Positions 13,401 through 24,896 of a stretch of 64,000 bases of DNA are shown here, in pieces. The position numbers were made by a program, and so were the translations under genes. The DNA is from Elysia crispata (taxonomy: Eukaryota > Mollusca > Gastropoda > Plakobranchidae). The notes under the pieces are model-generated. The model had not been told where the DNA came from and did not search any database. It was given only the letters and a program-made list of their open reading frames with translations. The number at the start of each line of letters is the position of its first letter. Within the stretch, counting starts at the first letter, position 1. The stretch covers positions 82,001-146,000 of the forward strand of contig JAWDGP010000039.1 of NCBI GenBank assembly GCA_033675545.1. The letters are read 5' to 3'.

Positions 13401-16128
13401 CTTTGCGAAAAATATTAGATGACGCATTCGAATAATTTTTTCCAGCTTTCTCAAAACTAGAAAAGAAAACATTTTTTTGCAAGTTTTAGGTATTGTCACA
13501 GTTTGAAAAGAAAAATGAACGCATGTGTTAATTTGTTAAAAGTGCACGTTTTCAAGATTTATATTAATCTGTTGACAAATCCAGAGGTGTGAAGCGCGGC
13601 CATTCGATTGTAAACCTAGAGAATGTGTCGAAACCATTCTGGTTTTTTGTTTTTTTTTGTTTTTTGTTTTACGCTCAGCCAGCATTGAATAAACGTTAAT
13701 TTCGGTGGAGCGAAGTGACGTCGACAGCTTTTAGCATCCTAGTTTAGTTTTTTTTAATTTTTTTGTTATTTATATATTTCCAAAAGACAATTGTCGTGAA
13801 AAAAATTGAAAGAAATTTTTCCCCCACGCAGGCAATGGACGCACCTAAACTAGCCTTCGTTTTTGAGTGATCAGCAGGTTGAATTCTGTTTAGTTAGAAA
13901 ATGTGATTAGAAATGTTTATCAAAGTAGAAAAGCCAAATGGGGTGGCAGATAACGACATGTTTTAGCGGAAAGAGCGTGGGACTCACATTAAAGAAGAAT
14001 ACTACAAAAAAAAAAAAAAAAACGTTTCAGACTTTTTTTAATATAAATTTTATTTACTTATTTTGAGTGATGCCAGAGCTGACTTTATATCTCGATTGCC
14101 GCATCTGAAACAATCCCTTTTGTTTTGTAATTTAGTTTCCTCAGCACCCTCCCTCCCTTCCACACATGTTTTTTTTTTTTAATTGCCTTCTATTCCTTGT
14201 CAATTTTTCTCATTAACAGAATCACTCTGTTTTTATGTAAATCTCTTAGATGCTGATGCAAAGATGGTTTTCTCAGCAAAAATCGAAAAAAAAAAAAAAT
14301 AAAATAAAATAACCAGTTAACATTGAAAAAAAACTCGTCGCTTTTCGTTTTCCATCGTAGGCTTAGCTCAATATCAGGAATCGTCAGCTAATTATTCTCG
14401 ATCCAAATCTATTTATATTTTTCTAAAGTTCATTATAATGTAGGTTTAAATAAATACGCAGCTAGGAATTCCCGACAAGCATTGCGCAATTATGCACTTT
14501 TTGCGGGAATCTCAAATCTTTTTATAAATAGGTTTAAAAGATCTTAAAATAAAGTTGGAAAATACAGAATAAGTCGATTTCCCATAATGGCCCTCCGCCA
14601 AAATGTTTTAGTGAGCTTCGATTATCAAGGTGTAATCTGGTGCGTCTGTTATTACATGCACAATACCAAGTTCAAATGTTCCCGCAACTTTTATTAATTT
14701 GGGTTTTGCTGAACTTGTTCTGACCATTTATTGAGCAAAAAACTAGTAGTTAGCTATTTTTGGACACATTTAAATATAATTTTTAAGATATTTCTCTTGT
14801 ACAGTCATTCACTATCATGTAGGATTAAAAAAAAAATATGCGTGGCTATCGATTCCTGCAACCCATGGCACATCTAGCCACTTCTGTCCATCAACTCTTA
14901 GCCTCCGGTCAGTGTTATAAAGAAATCCTTTACATAAAAACATTTGGGAAGCAAAAAAAAAAAATAGTTCACTGGTTTCCCAGAAGTATTTTCCAGAAAT
15001 TGACGTTTTTGATGTTTTTTTCCCAGCAATTTTCTTAATAAGGAATCGCCTGCTGTTTAGGGGTTTAAAAATAAGTCTTGGTCGACATTTAATGGAGAGA
15101 AGTAAAACGAAAATATAGATTGTTACTTGTTTTGTTGGGGTTTTTTTTTTTGTTGTTTGCAAAGTTTAGATTTTTTTAAATAGTTGCTTTAAGACTTTTC
15201 CATTTTTTTTTTAAAAATCTTTTCACCTCGTGAAATTCTTTCTATTTATCTTAAACTTATGACAAGACATGTAAGAATTGTAAGATACAAAAAAGATTAT
15301 CACCACTACATTTTTTTCCGACTGAAACTTGTTCGGTGTTTATCTTTTAAGATTTTTTAAATCAATTGCTGGAGTCTCGTGAATTATACCACTTTTGCAT
15401 ATCGCCACAGGAGTGTGTATTCTTTAGTCTCTTTGTCTTGAATTTGATTCTGACTTAAAGCATTGTGTGAGGTCACTGACAAATTGCTCCACCTCGCATT
15501 TTTTCATCTTATTTTTTTTTTTTTTTGATTTGATTGAACACTTCTGAATAAAACCTGTCAATTTTCTTTCAAGGCTGGCATTACAGTCATGCAGTAGGTA
15601 CCCAAAAGCCATACCACTTTATCACGTAATTAAGAATTATAAATCCCTACCGTTTTAGGTAGTGCTCATAACATAATCTGACTGATGACTTTATTACCAT
15701 GGCTGTCATAGAAACCCCTTAATCATGATCCTCAAACTGCCCAACCAGTTAGACCCCTAGTGATCCCACATTATTTTTTGTTGACCCATGAGGTGCAGTT
15801 TGCTCCCACTAGCTTTCCCTGTCCAAAGCTTTTGGCATTTTCGCATTTTACTCGAGAAAATTGCTACTTGTTTCAACATTTGTGTCGCGGGAAAAGACAA
15901 CAAGATGGTGTCGCCCCGTCTTGAGGGTCGTGTCGGCTTGAGGTTTAACAAAGTTTCTTTTTCTCCCGTGTTTGATGCTCTGATGTGGCCCAGCTCGGAT
16001 TTCTTGTTTTGGCATGAAAAACGTCTGCGGAGTCGACGGCAATCATATTTGCGGTAAACAACCACCTTGTGAGGTTTGTGCCAATTCAGAAAGTTAACTT
16101 AGGGGCGCCTTGCAGTTGGAAACATTTC

Positions 16129-16131
<3 letters not shown>

Positions 16132-16180
<49 letters not shown>
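16132..16180. repeat. (CT)n microsatellite
   Basis: Perfect CT dinucleotide run of about 24 copies. Confidence 0.95.
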
Positions 16181-16185
<5 letters not shown>

Positions 16186-16715
16186 TCTCCATTCTGTCTA
16201 TTTATCTTCCAGTGTCTTTTACCCGACATCCAACATCGCTTGTGTTCGCTTTGTCTCTTTGTAATATAACAACACTTATTGTTTGCACAACTTTCTTTTG
16301 AAACTTCATCCTCAAATTGTGATTTCACAACTTGTCGTCTTTTCGCGATCCTTCCTTTATTCTACCAAGGACTCGGGCGCGCCAGCCCGAGTTGTTCTCA
16401 CACAGATTTGTAAGACAACTGCGTAAAACGATTATTATTTATTTTAGGGTAAGCGGCGCGCCATGTATGACAATGTACCAGAGCATGTCGCGTTGAAACT
16501 TCCAACTGAGAATGTCGGTCTTTCCTCAGGTAGATCAGAATAGGTCAATAATTGACCGCTATTCTCTGGTGTGACAGCAGTTTGGGTGTCTCCAGTCAAT
16601 TGATGGTTGCATTCACTAAAACAGCTCGTCAGATTTTTAAGTGCCAAAGTTTTTAGGTGAATTTTGTGGACATCTCAGTAAGACATGAAAAGAGAGGCTT
16701 TTTTTCTTGCTTTCA

Positions 16716-16800
16716 TAATAATAATAATAATAATAATAATTATAATAATAATACTAATAGTAATAATAATCATAATATAATTATTATTATTATTATTAAT
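16716..16800. repeat. (AAT/ATT)n trinucleotide repeat
   Basis: Run of ATA/AAT triplets followed by a complementary TTATTATT segment, so the two halves could pair as a hairpin. Confidence 0.9.
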
Positions 16801-18442
16801 AAATTATGAAAGGAATGTGACCATTTTTTCAAAATATTTTATAAATCAAAGTTTAAACTGGAAACTGAACCGATCCTTTCTAATGTACATAATTTAGATG
16901 TTTTGTGAAATCCCCACATCTTGGAACCTGTTCGTGTAGAGGAAGAGGCTAGATGACTTCTCGGTGTTATAAAACACGTCTGTGGACCTTCATATTAATT
17001 ATCACCGACGAGGACTTCCGTTTAGCTGTTAATTTCCATTTCATCCAATTTCAGCACCTTAGAGCTCTAAAGCGCAGAAAAATCTCACCTCGAAATTATG
17101 GTTGTATAATTCCCGCGGCCCCCCCCCCCCCCCCCTTGTTTTTTTTCTTTTAGAAATATTCCCAAGGTAGGTAACGTTCAGTTTGTTACGGGTAGAGTAT
17201 GTCAGAACAGTTTGCAGGAGTTTCTTTGTCTGCCTGCAGCTCTCTCAGGCCGCCTCTCCCCTTTGCTTGGGGTTTTTCAAAACTGACCAAAATCTCCCTC
17301 ACCTGTCCGCCATTTCTTTTCCTTTGTTCTATTTTTTTTTTTTTTTAATTATTTAATTCAAACTCCTTGTAAGCCACTCGACGAGTGTATCATGTTGAAA
17401 TCTGAACAGGGCGCCGGCGAGTCTATATGGGTTACACAACATGAAGTCAAAACCAACCTTTCATCACCCCTAGCGAGGTCTTTGTCCAGAGGACCACTCC
17501 CGCGCACCTCCCTCCCCCAGGCGTGAAGCTGCCCGTCGCTCGCTTTGTGTGCCTCTTTCTTTCAAGGCTTTAAGTTTTCAACAAGTTTTGTATAAACCAA
17601 TAACCTGCCGTGTTTTGTGTGGCTTGCTATGTCCGTCGGTGGGAATCTCGCCCTGGGGTTGTGTATGTAAAGTACATCGTGTTGCATAACAATTAGTGTT
17701 GAAAGGCGATTCTTACAACATCCAACAAACACAATGTGGCTGTGATCGGCTAGCCCAGCTGGACAAAGATGGGTTCTTGCTTACAAGCGAAAGAATACCT
17801 TTAGCCCTAGGAATTTAATTTACAGCTTTTATTCTTCTCTTCGTGGTTTGTTTGGTCGTTTCAAGTTTGCTTAAGTTTTACGATGGCATTGAAGAAAGAA
17901 AAGTAGCCAGAGCTACAGGTAGAGGCTGATATTATGTTATTAATGCTGTTTTGCAATACGAGAATAGCACATTTACTCTCATCCACGAAACTTTAGTTAG
18001 TCCACAGGCTTAATCCTGGTCAAGTCCCCTGGTCTTTTTCTGTCTGTTCTACAGCAAAAGAATACCAATTTTACAAAACATAAAAAAAAAATATTTTAGT
18101 TAATTTCCTTTGAATGCACCCCCTTCTTTAAATAGAATAAAAAAGAATGAATTCAAACATCTACTTTTCTGAACGGCATCTTTCGTCTCACGCTTTTTAA
18201 TCATATGTGTGTCTGTGAAATCAATTGTCATGCAGTAAAACTGACCCGTGGCGCGAAGATTTTGACACATTATCGCCCAGAGTTTTCTTTGTTTTATATT
18301 CATAGCAGTGGGCATAGGTTCCACGCTGTGGTCAAATCTTCGTGGTCACCGGGTGTCACTTAGAGAGGACACAAGAAGTGGTGCGTCATTGGTCATCATG
18401 AATGTCAATACATGTTGGATCATGAATAAGTTACATTGCTTG

Positions 18443-18445
<3 letters not shown>

Positions 18446-18501
<56 letters not shown>

Positions 18502-18596
18502 CCTCCCTCCCTCTCTCTCTTTCTCTCGCTCTGTCTATTTCTAGCCCTGTGTGTCCCTTTCCCTCTCTCTCTTTCTCTCTCTCTGTCTATCTCTAG

Positions 18597-18682
<86 letters not shown>
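18446..18682. repeat. long compound (CT)n microsatellite
   Basis: Two long perfect CT blocks separated by a CCCT-rich and CTGTCTATTTCTAGCCCT spacer that appears twice. About 235 bases in all. Confidence 0.95.
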
Positions 18683-18685
<3 letters not shown>

Positions 18686-19813
18686 CCCGTTCCATTCATA
18701 ATGTCATTTACCACATCCTCGTCCATTAAACGTCTTTTTAATTTTATGTTCACCTTTTTTCACTCTTGTCTACCCTTATGGACTCAAAGCTTCCCTTGGC
18801 TAATCGTTTCAAGCCGCATCTCTCCTTCATTTCATAGCCTTACCGTTCATTCTATGCCTTCGGATTGATAAAAACAAGTTCTTAATTCAAGACGGTGTGG
18901 TAGGGATTTGCTAACTAGCAGTTTCATTGCCACTTGTTTCGGATTTGTCGACACTAGAAGAGAAACTTTTCTCTATTTCATCCCTTCTCTTCTATGGCAT
19001 AAAGTGAGGACAGTAAAGAATAGTCCCAATTGATAACTAAAGCGATTGACCATAAATTTCGACTCGAGATGCAGCCGTGCCCCGTGCCAATGTTGAAAGC
19101 AAGGGCAATAACCGAGCTTTTCCCGTGTATGTCATGAAGCGCTTGTTTGAATTGCTTCCCTCTACTCTTTTCTGGGTTTTTTTTTTAAGCTCAGAGACTT
19201 GAATTATTCGTTTTATTAGGTGATTCACGGGGTTCAAGGGAGGATAGTATATTTCGTTTCCGTTGTAAGACCACATCGCCATTTCTGTGGAGGTCTTGCT
19301 CAGTTCATTAAATGATTCTTAAAAATATATGTCGTCGTTGATATGCGTAAATCTTGGGGCTTTTGAAAAGCTTATTTTTTCTTCTTCTTCTATCAACAAG
19401 TGTAAATATATTATTGGCAAACTTAGCTTTATAACATTTCTTTATTTAATCGCCTCTTTTTCTATTTCTTAATGTACCATTTCCCTATTTCATCTCTTCT
19501 ATTTTATAGTAGAAATAAATTGAAGATATTTATTCAAAGTCCAAATTGATAACCATAAGCTTTCACCTAGATCTCTACTGTTCCATGAATGACCACTGTC
19601 TCGATTTTCTTGCTCGCATGTCTGTGCAAATGTCACTGATCCGTTAAGTTTCCAGAAAGCATTCACCGCTTGAAAACTTAATCCTACAGTTTGAATGAGT
19701 GTGTGAGGTGTGTTCATTCATGTCATTGCCACAAACTTTTACTCAAGCAAGATATTTTTACTGACTTGTCCCGCTCTCAAAGATCGCGTCCTTTATTTTA
19801 CTTATAACTTGAA

Positions 19814-19814
19814 C

Positions 19815-19878
<64 letters not shown>

Positions 19879-19880
19879 GT
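19814..19880. repeat. (GA)n then (GACA)n microsatellite
   Basis: GA run that changes into a perfect GACA tetranucleotide run. It lies 300 bases upstream of the hunchback coding exon. Confidence 0.95.
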
Positions 19881-20325
19881 GGCCTTCAGTCATGACTTGA
19901 CGAAGTATGATGACCCACAGCACATATAACTTGGAGGTTTACACATAAAGTAATGATTAAGAAAGTTGACGGCCTGAGTTGTAAGGGAAGGGGTGGGGGC
20001 GGGAGGGTGCTATTAAAGTTAATAAAAAATTGAGCAGTGAGGTATCACTCTTTTGTAAGTTGTGTACTTGGTAGTGTGAATGAGAGCATGTGGTAAACTC
20101 TCCCTGTGTCTGAAACTTTTTAAAGATATTTTATTTGTCATCTAAAAGATTCATTAAGGTGTATATATTATCATGCTTATGCTTCGTCCAACAGGCGAAG
20201 CCTTTTCCAATGATGTAACAAGAAGAAACACCAAGACGCCATCTTTGCAATCAGTTATCTCCAATCCGTTTCCCTGTGTTGTGGACTATAACTTGTCTAG
20301 GTACCGCAGCAAGCAACTCGTCACA

Positions 20326-22645
20326 ATGGAGACAATGGCTGAACCTGGTCTGTTGCCGCAACCTCACCACAGCTCCCATGCCTACCTTGCCGGTGCGGGA
20401 AACCCCGGAGCTTCCGGCGTCCATCCGGGCTTCTTCCAGGGTCAACCGCTGGAAACCACGTCATCATCCCCACCACCGTCAGTACCTGTCAGTGGAGACA
20501 ACCGACAGAGTTACCTCAGCCCCGTAACATCCTCCCAAGGTTACCCGCCCTTTCCCTACAAGCAGCAGCTCCATCAGACTTCGGCCTCCATGCAGCAGGC
20601 CCACAGTGTCGGTACCATGGAATTCCCTTCTGCCTACAGAAATGTCCCAGAAGGGTTTGGTAGGAATCCAGATTCCAGGACTTTCGGGTTTTCCCGGAGC
20701 TCCAGTTTTCCACACAGTTCGTCACCGTTTCACCCTTCTGTCCAGGCAGGCTTGATGCCAGGATTCCGAGACCCCAAACAGCGCCCGCCCGGCACGTCTG
20801 CTAACCCGGACTCTGTCCAGGCAGAAAGAGACGGCGAGCGCAAGGAGCTGTCTGCTGGCGCCAGGAGAGGCCCGCAGTCGCCCTTCATGAAGGAGCCGCC
20901 CGAGGGCTACAGAGATCAGCAAGGACCCAGCATGTCCGATCAGCTTGGCTTCAACCCGCCAGAAAAAGACCATGAAATCAGGGCTGATATTGGCAAGGAG
21001 TTTCTTCCACCTGATCAACGCGAGAAGCAGGCGAGCAGATATGGGGCCTTTAATGGGAACGCAGCTTTTAGAGACGGTGGTGATTTTGGTCCCGTGAAAA
21101 GCAAGGGCCAGCCAGCTTTCCTAGATAACATCATGGGGAATTTTCGCTCCAGTCCTGGTGACATAGACGCTGAGCCTATGGCTTACGATGCAGAAGACTT
21201 CTCTCCTAGAGAGATGTCGGGATTCCCAGGTAGAAATATTGGACTGAAAAGCAGAGAGCCCCTCGCACGTTCAGCCTCGCACGATGTGCGGTCTGTTGCT
21301 TGGGGGTCAGATCTTGACCTGGGCAGAGATGAAAGAGACGCTGATGGTCGACCTTTAAGGTCACTCACTCTAGACCCATCGCTCCATAGACGCCACCCCA
21401 GGCCTGAGCTCTACATGGTCAGCGGTTATGGCGACAGAGATGACGTGTGTTCTCAGGTACCAGACAGGCGGCTCAGTCTGCCACAACAGGACGTGATGGC
21501 CGGCAATAGAACAAACTCCTCTAGGGAACAGGTCAAAGGTCAACCAGATCGCGTGATGACATCCCCGGCTAAACCGACACGGCGTCTTAGCGACCACGGC
21601 CAGAGCATCAAAGATGCGGAGAGTGCGGCCATACCACAGCAATCGCCCAACAGGCCTGTGCCCCACAACGCGTCTGCATCAGCCAAGATCCTCCCAGAAA
21701 GACCATCACAGTTGACCAATTCGTCAGGACTATACCCCAGAGAAGGCAAGCCTGAATCTGACATGACGTCAAGCGAGACGTTAAAGAGCGACCAGGCGCC
21801 ATCCCTATCTCAAGTCTCACCTAGATCTGGAAATTCTAATATAAAACCCACATCCGGGTCCCCAGCAGATATGCCAGAGTTTACATCTCCTAAACCAGGG
21901 GAACACACGAACAAGGCCAGTAGTGTCGGAAAGCTGGGTGGCGGAGAAGATGTAGACGATAGAAACGGAGATCCAAAATCATATACAAACGGAAATTCTG
22001 TGGATGGAGATGATAGTTCACGTCGTCTTGATCTCCAGTCCCATTCCTTGTCTGGCAAGGCTGATAACATTGGCAACATTAGCGGCAACAACAACGACGA
22101 TGGTGACGACGCGAGGTTCTATGACAACACGGTCAACACGAGAGACCGGAGTCCTGAAGGAGACACGAGAAAAGGCGAGGGTTCTCGGGATGACTACAGA
22201 AGCTTCATCGCCAAGAGGGAGCTCTTCTCCGAGGACGAAGACGAGGAGGGAAGCCAGGACACCGGAAGTAGGCGGGGCCAATACCTCGGCGACTCCTCCC
22301 CCCGCTCCATGTCACCTCCATCACCTGACTCGTCCATGACTTACCCCTCGCCCTACTCTCATCCTTTCTTCTCTCCCTCACGAGGCATGAACTCAGCTCT
22401 GCCGTTTGGGTCTCAGCGCGGAGCGCTCAACCATGACGCAGGCCCTGGTTTCCCCTTCGGTAAGGATTTTCATGGACGGTTCCCGATGGCTGGAATGGGA
22501 GGGGCACCCGAGATGGGGATGGGTGGACTCACGCGGATGGGCCCCCAGAGAAATGACTCTTCCCACCACCGCTTCATGAACCCCATGGGACTTCTGGAGG
22601 ACGAGAACAAAGATATCTACTTCTGCCATCTCTGCAGTTATTCAG
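20326..22645 (+). CDS. hb: Hunchback zinc-finger transcription factor, coding exon 1
   Basis: Encodes residues 1-773 and the first base of codon 774. Most of it is a disordered Ser/Pro/Asp/Arg-rich N-terminal region. The last codons begin the first zinc finger (N-finger 1; Cys767 and Cys770 in FCHLC). The exon ends at TCAG|GTATGT, phase 1. ATG 20326 is chosen as start because it has A at -3 and G at +4. An in-frame ATG at 20173 would add 51 residues, but an acceptor-like AG falls between them. Reading on past the donor gives a stop at 22771-22773 and a product without any complete finger, so splicing is required. A 766-residue lead-in before the first finger is long for this family. Confidence 0.85.
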
Positions 22646-23806
22646 GTATGTCATTCATCCCTCATTTCTTTTTTTTTTCAGACTCAATTCTTATTTTTCA
22701 AGTTTTATCCCTTCCCCCCTTTCCTCTCCGATGGATGCTGTCACCAAACACCAGCGTCAGTGCCAATAGCTAGGCTACTCTAATCTGGACCTTTGAAATG
22801 TTGAGCAACCACTCGGTGAAGAGAGTAAAGAAACCCGTATAATAAACCGCATGTTGCTCTTTTTTTTAAAATCTTTATTATAACAAGCAGTTCATAGCTC
22901 AGGAGGTGTTGTTTCACAGAAAGCTATGCTAGCTTCTGAGAAGTCATTAGCCCATAGATCAAAGCTATCCTATGATAAAAAATTTCGCTTGGAATGAGGT
23001 TTAGTTTTTTTAATCTCCTTGACTCACATTTACTTCTTTTGTTTAGAACATCCGTCTATCTATCTGATTACAATGTATTATTTTCAGTACTCTTGGGCGC
23101 TTTACCTCCCTCCCTTGAGGCTACATATTGGGGGACTGTTTAATTTGCTGATATAGTTCGTACTTGAGTTTCGCGAAGATGCGAACAAAGATGCAATGTT
23201 GTTATATTTGGGGTTTCTTTTTTTTTTGCGACATACTTGTTTTTTTTTTTTTTTCGTTTTTTTTTATACAAAGAATCGGACAAAGACATTGTTGAAATGG
23301 TTAATGAAATCCCAGAAACAGAATATTTAGTGTTCAACCTAATCTGGTTTTTATTTCGAACTTACTCACGAGTCACATTCCACGCGGTTACTTATCCATT
23401 TGGATTTGAAACTTTCCAAGTGTGAATTTTTACTTTGTATATCATTTTTCTTTCCATTGTATTTGAAATATCTTACCAAGCGTCTCATTATTTATGTTTG
23501 CACACAGCACTCATAATTCATCCATCTTTCTCTTTTCTCCTTCTTCTTCTTCTTCTTCTTCTTCTTCTTCTTCTTCTTCTTCTTCTTCTTCTTCTTCTTT
23601 TTCGTCTCTCGCTCCCCCTCTTCCCACTTTCTCTCTCTCCCTCTCTCTCTTCTTCTTTTTCTTCTTCTTCTCTCCCCCTTCCCTCTCTTTCTCTCCCCTC
23701 TTCCCACTCTCTCTCTCTCTCTCTCTCTCTCCCTTCCTCCCTCTCTTTCTCTCGCTTTCTTCCCACTTCCTCTTTCTCCCTCTCTCTCTCTCTGTTCACC
23801 ACCCAG
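22646..23806 (+). other. hunchback intron 1
   Basis: Begins GTATGT and ends CACCCAG. It splits codon 774 inside the first zinc finger, between the Cys pair and the His pair. The last 270 bases are an almost uninterrupted pyrimidine tract: about 20 TTC triplets near 23540-23600, then CT repeats to about 23795. The acceptor therefore has an exceptionally long polypyrimidine stretch. The rest is AT-rich with T runs. Confidence 0.85.
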
Positions 23807-24009
23807 GCAAGACCAAGTCGGACTTTGACGCTCACATGAGTGTCCACTTCGAGTTCAACTGCCCCCACTGCGACTACACGTCCAGGACAGAGGGCCGCCT
23901 GAAGCGGCACATCAAAGACTTCCATTCGGACGACAGTTCGCGACGCTCTATGCCAGGCCGGCCGAAGATCTACCGCTGTAAGCAGTGCCCGTTCTCGGCT
24001 AAAGAGAAG
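23807..24009 (+). CDS. hb: Hunchback, coding exon 2 (N-fingers 1-2 and start of middle finger 1)
   Basis: 203 bases, phase 1 in and phase 0 out. It completes N-finger 1 (His783 and His787), encodes N-finger 2 (Cys792, Cys795, His808, His813) and a short Ser/Arg linker, and begins middle finger 1 with Cys831 and Cys834. It ends at AAAGAGAAG|GTCAGT. The joined sequence AKEK-DKFWEH across the second junction matches the hallmark first middle finger of Hunchback, which fixes both splice sites. The two N-fingers are known from several non-dipteran Hunchback proteins and are lost or reduced in Drosophila. Confidence 0.9.
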
Positions 24010-24896
24010 GTCAGTTCCTACTGGACACTACATGTACTCGCTCCGTCTCGTGACACACGACTGTAGATGGCATTGCTCCCGTCATTATCTATTAAGCTCG
24101 CAGTATTTCGTTTAAATCGCTTCCTAGTGAGTCTTATAGCCGTCACTTAAAGCACTCTGCTGTCTTCCTCGCTATTCAGTTCAAGTGAGATAATTTTTTT
24201 TTTAATTTCAAAGTTTGCATTTTTTTTGTATTTGTTTTTGTTATTGTTTTTTTCCTGACTTTCATGTGTGTTTTTGTATCTAATTTTATGTCATTTAACC
24301 GGTTATTATGGAGGAGTCGGTTTTCTATTTCAATAATTATATGCCTAACTTACTTTACTTTACTAAAAACTGTAGGACTTAGTGGGACCTGACAGAATCA
24401 GCTCTGTTTTGTCTAACTTGGAAGAGAAAACTTGGCGAGAAATGATTACTATGAACGGCACAGACAATATTTTAACCTTAGGTTATTTAACTCGTTTCTC
24501 TTACGGTTGAACACTCCAGTTAAAAAATTATTGTTCACATTAATCTTTATAATATATTTTTATATTATATCCATTACTTTATTATGCGTATGTATATAAA
24601 TATATATATATATATGTATGTATAAAATATTACACACAGACCCCCACCCTTCAACGGTCAAACAATTATTTTTTTTTTTAATCCGCGAAACTAACCATAA
24701 AAAATTCTGTCCAAAAAGCCTAAAAACAATTTAACAAGCAATTACCAATTCAGTGAACAACAATATAATACTAGCAATGGATCAGTTAGCGAATCACTCT
24801 CCGACTATCGTACCAAACTGTGACAACCTACTCAATCATTTGAAACATTTATTCAACAATTCATCAAGTTATCCCCAAATTTGTTCCTCCCTACAG
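24010..24896 (+). other. hunchback intron 2
   Basis: Begins GTCAGT and ends CTCCCTACAG. It interrupts middle finger 1 between the Cys and His pairs, in phase 0. It is AT-rich with a short TATATA run near 24600. An open frame runs into exon 3 from 24753, but that part reads as low-complexity intron sequence and does not resemble Hunchback. Confidence 0.85.

Larger units (their letters stand above)
11171..20194. other. non-coding stretch upstream of hunchback coding exon, possible first intron
   Basis: About 9 kb with no recognisable coding sequence. It contains the GA/CT tracts listed separately, an (AAT)n run, poly-A and poly-T runs and a poly-C run near 17120-17137. A somewhat CG-richer patch at 17390-17560 could be regulatory, but nothing more specific is supported. 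Confidence 0.5.

Noticed and set aside
20173..20325. Upstream ATG extending hunchback by 51 residues
   Set aside because: An acceptor-like CCAACAG lies between this ATG and the better-context ATG at 20326, so the first 22 bases are probably intron. The point remains open.
24753..24896. Open frame upstream of hunchback exon 3
   Set aside because: It is the continuation of the frame into intron 2. A clear acceptor at 24896 joins exon 2 and completes a canonical finger.
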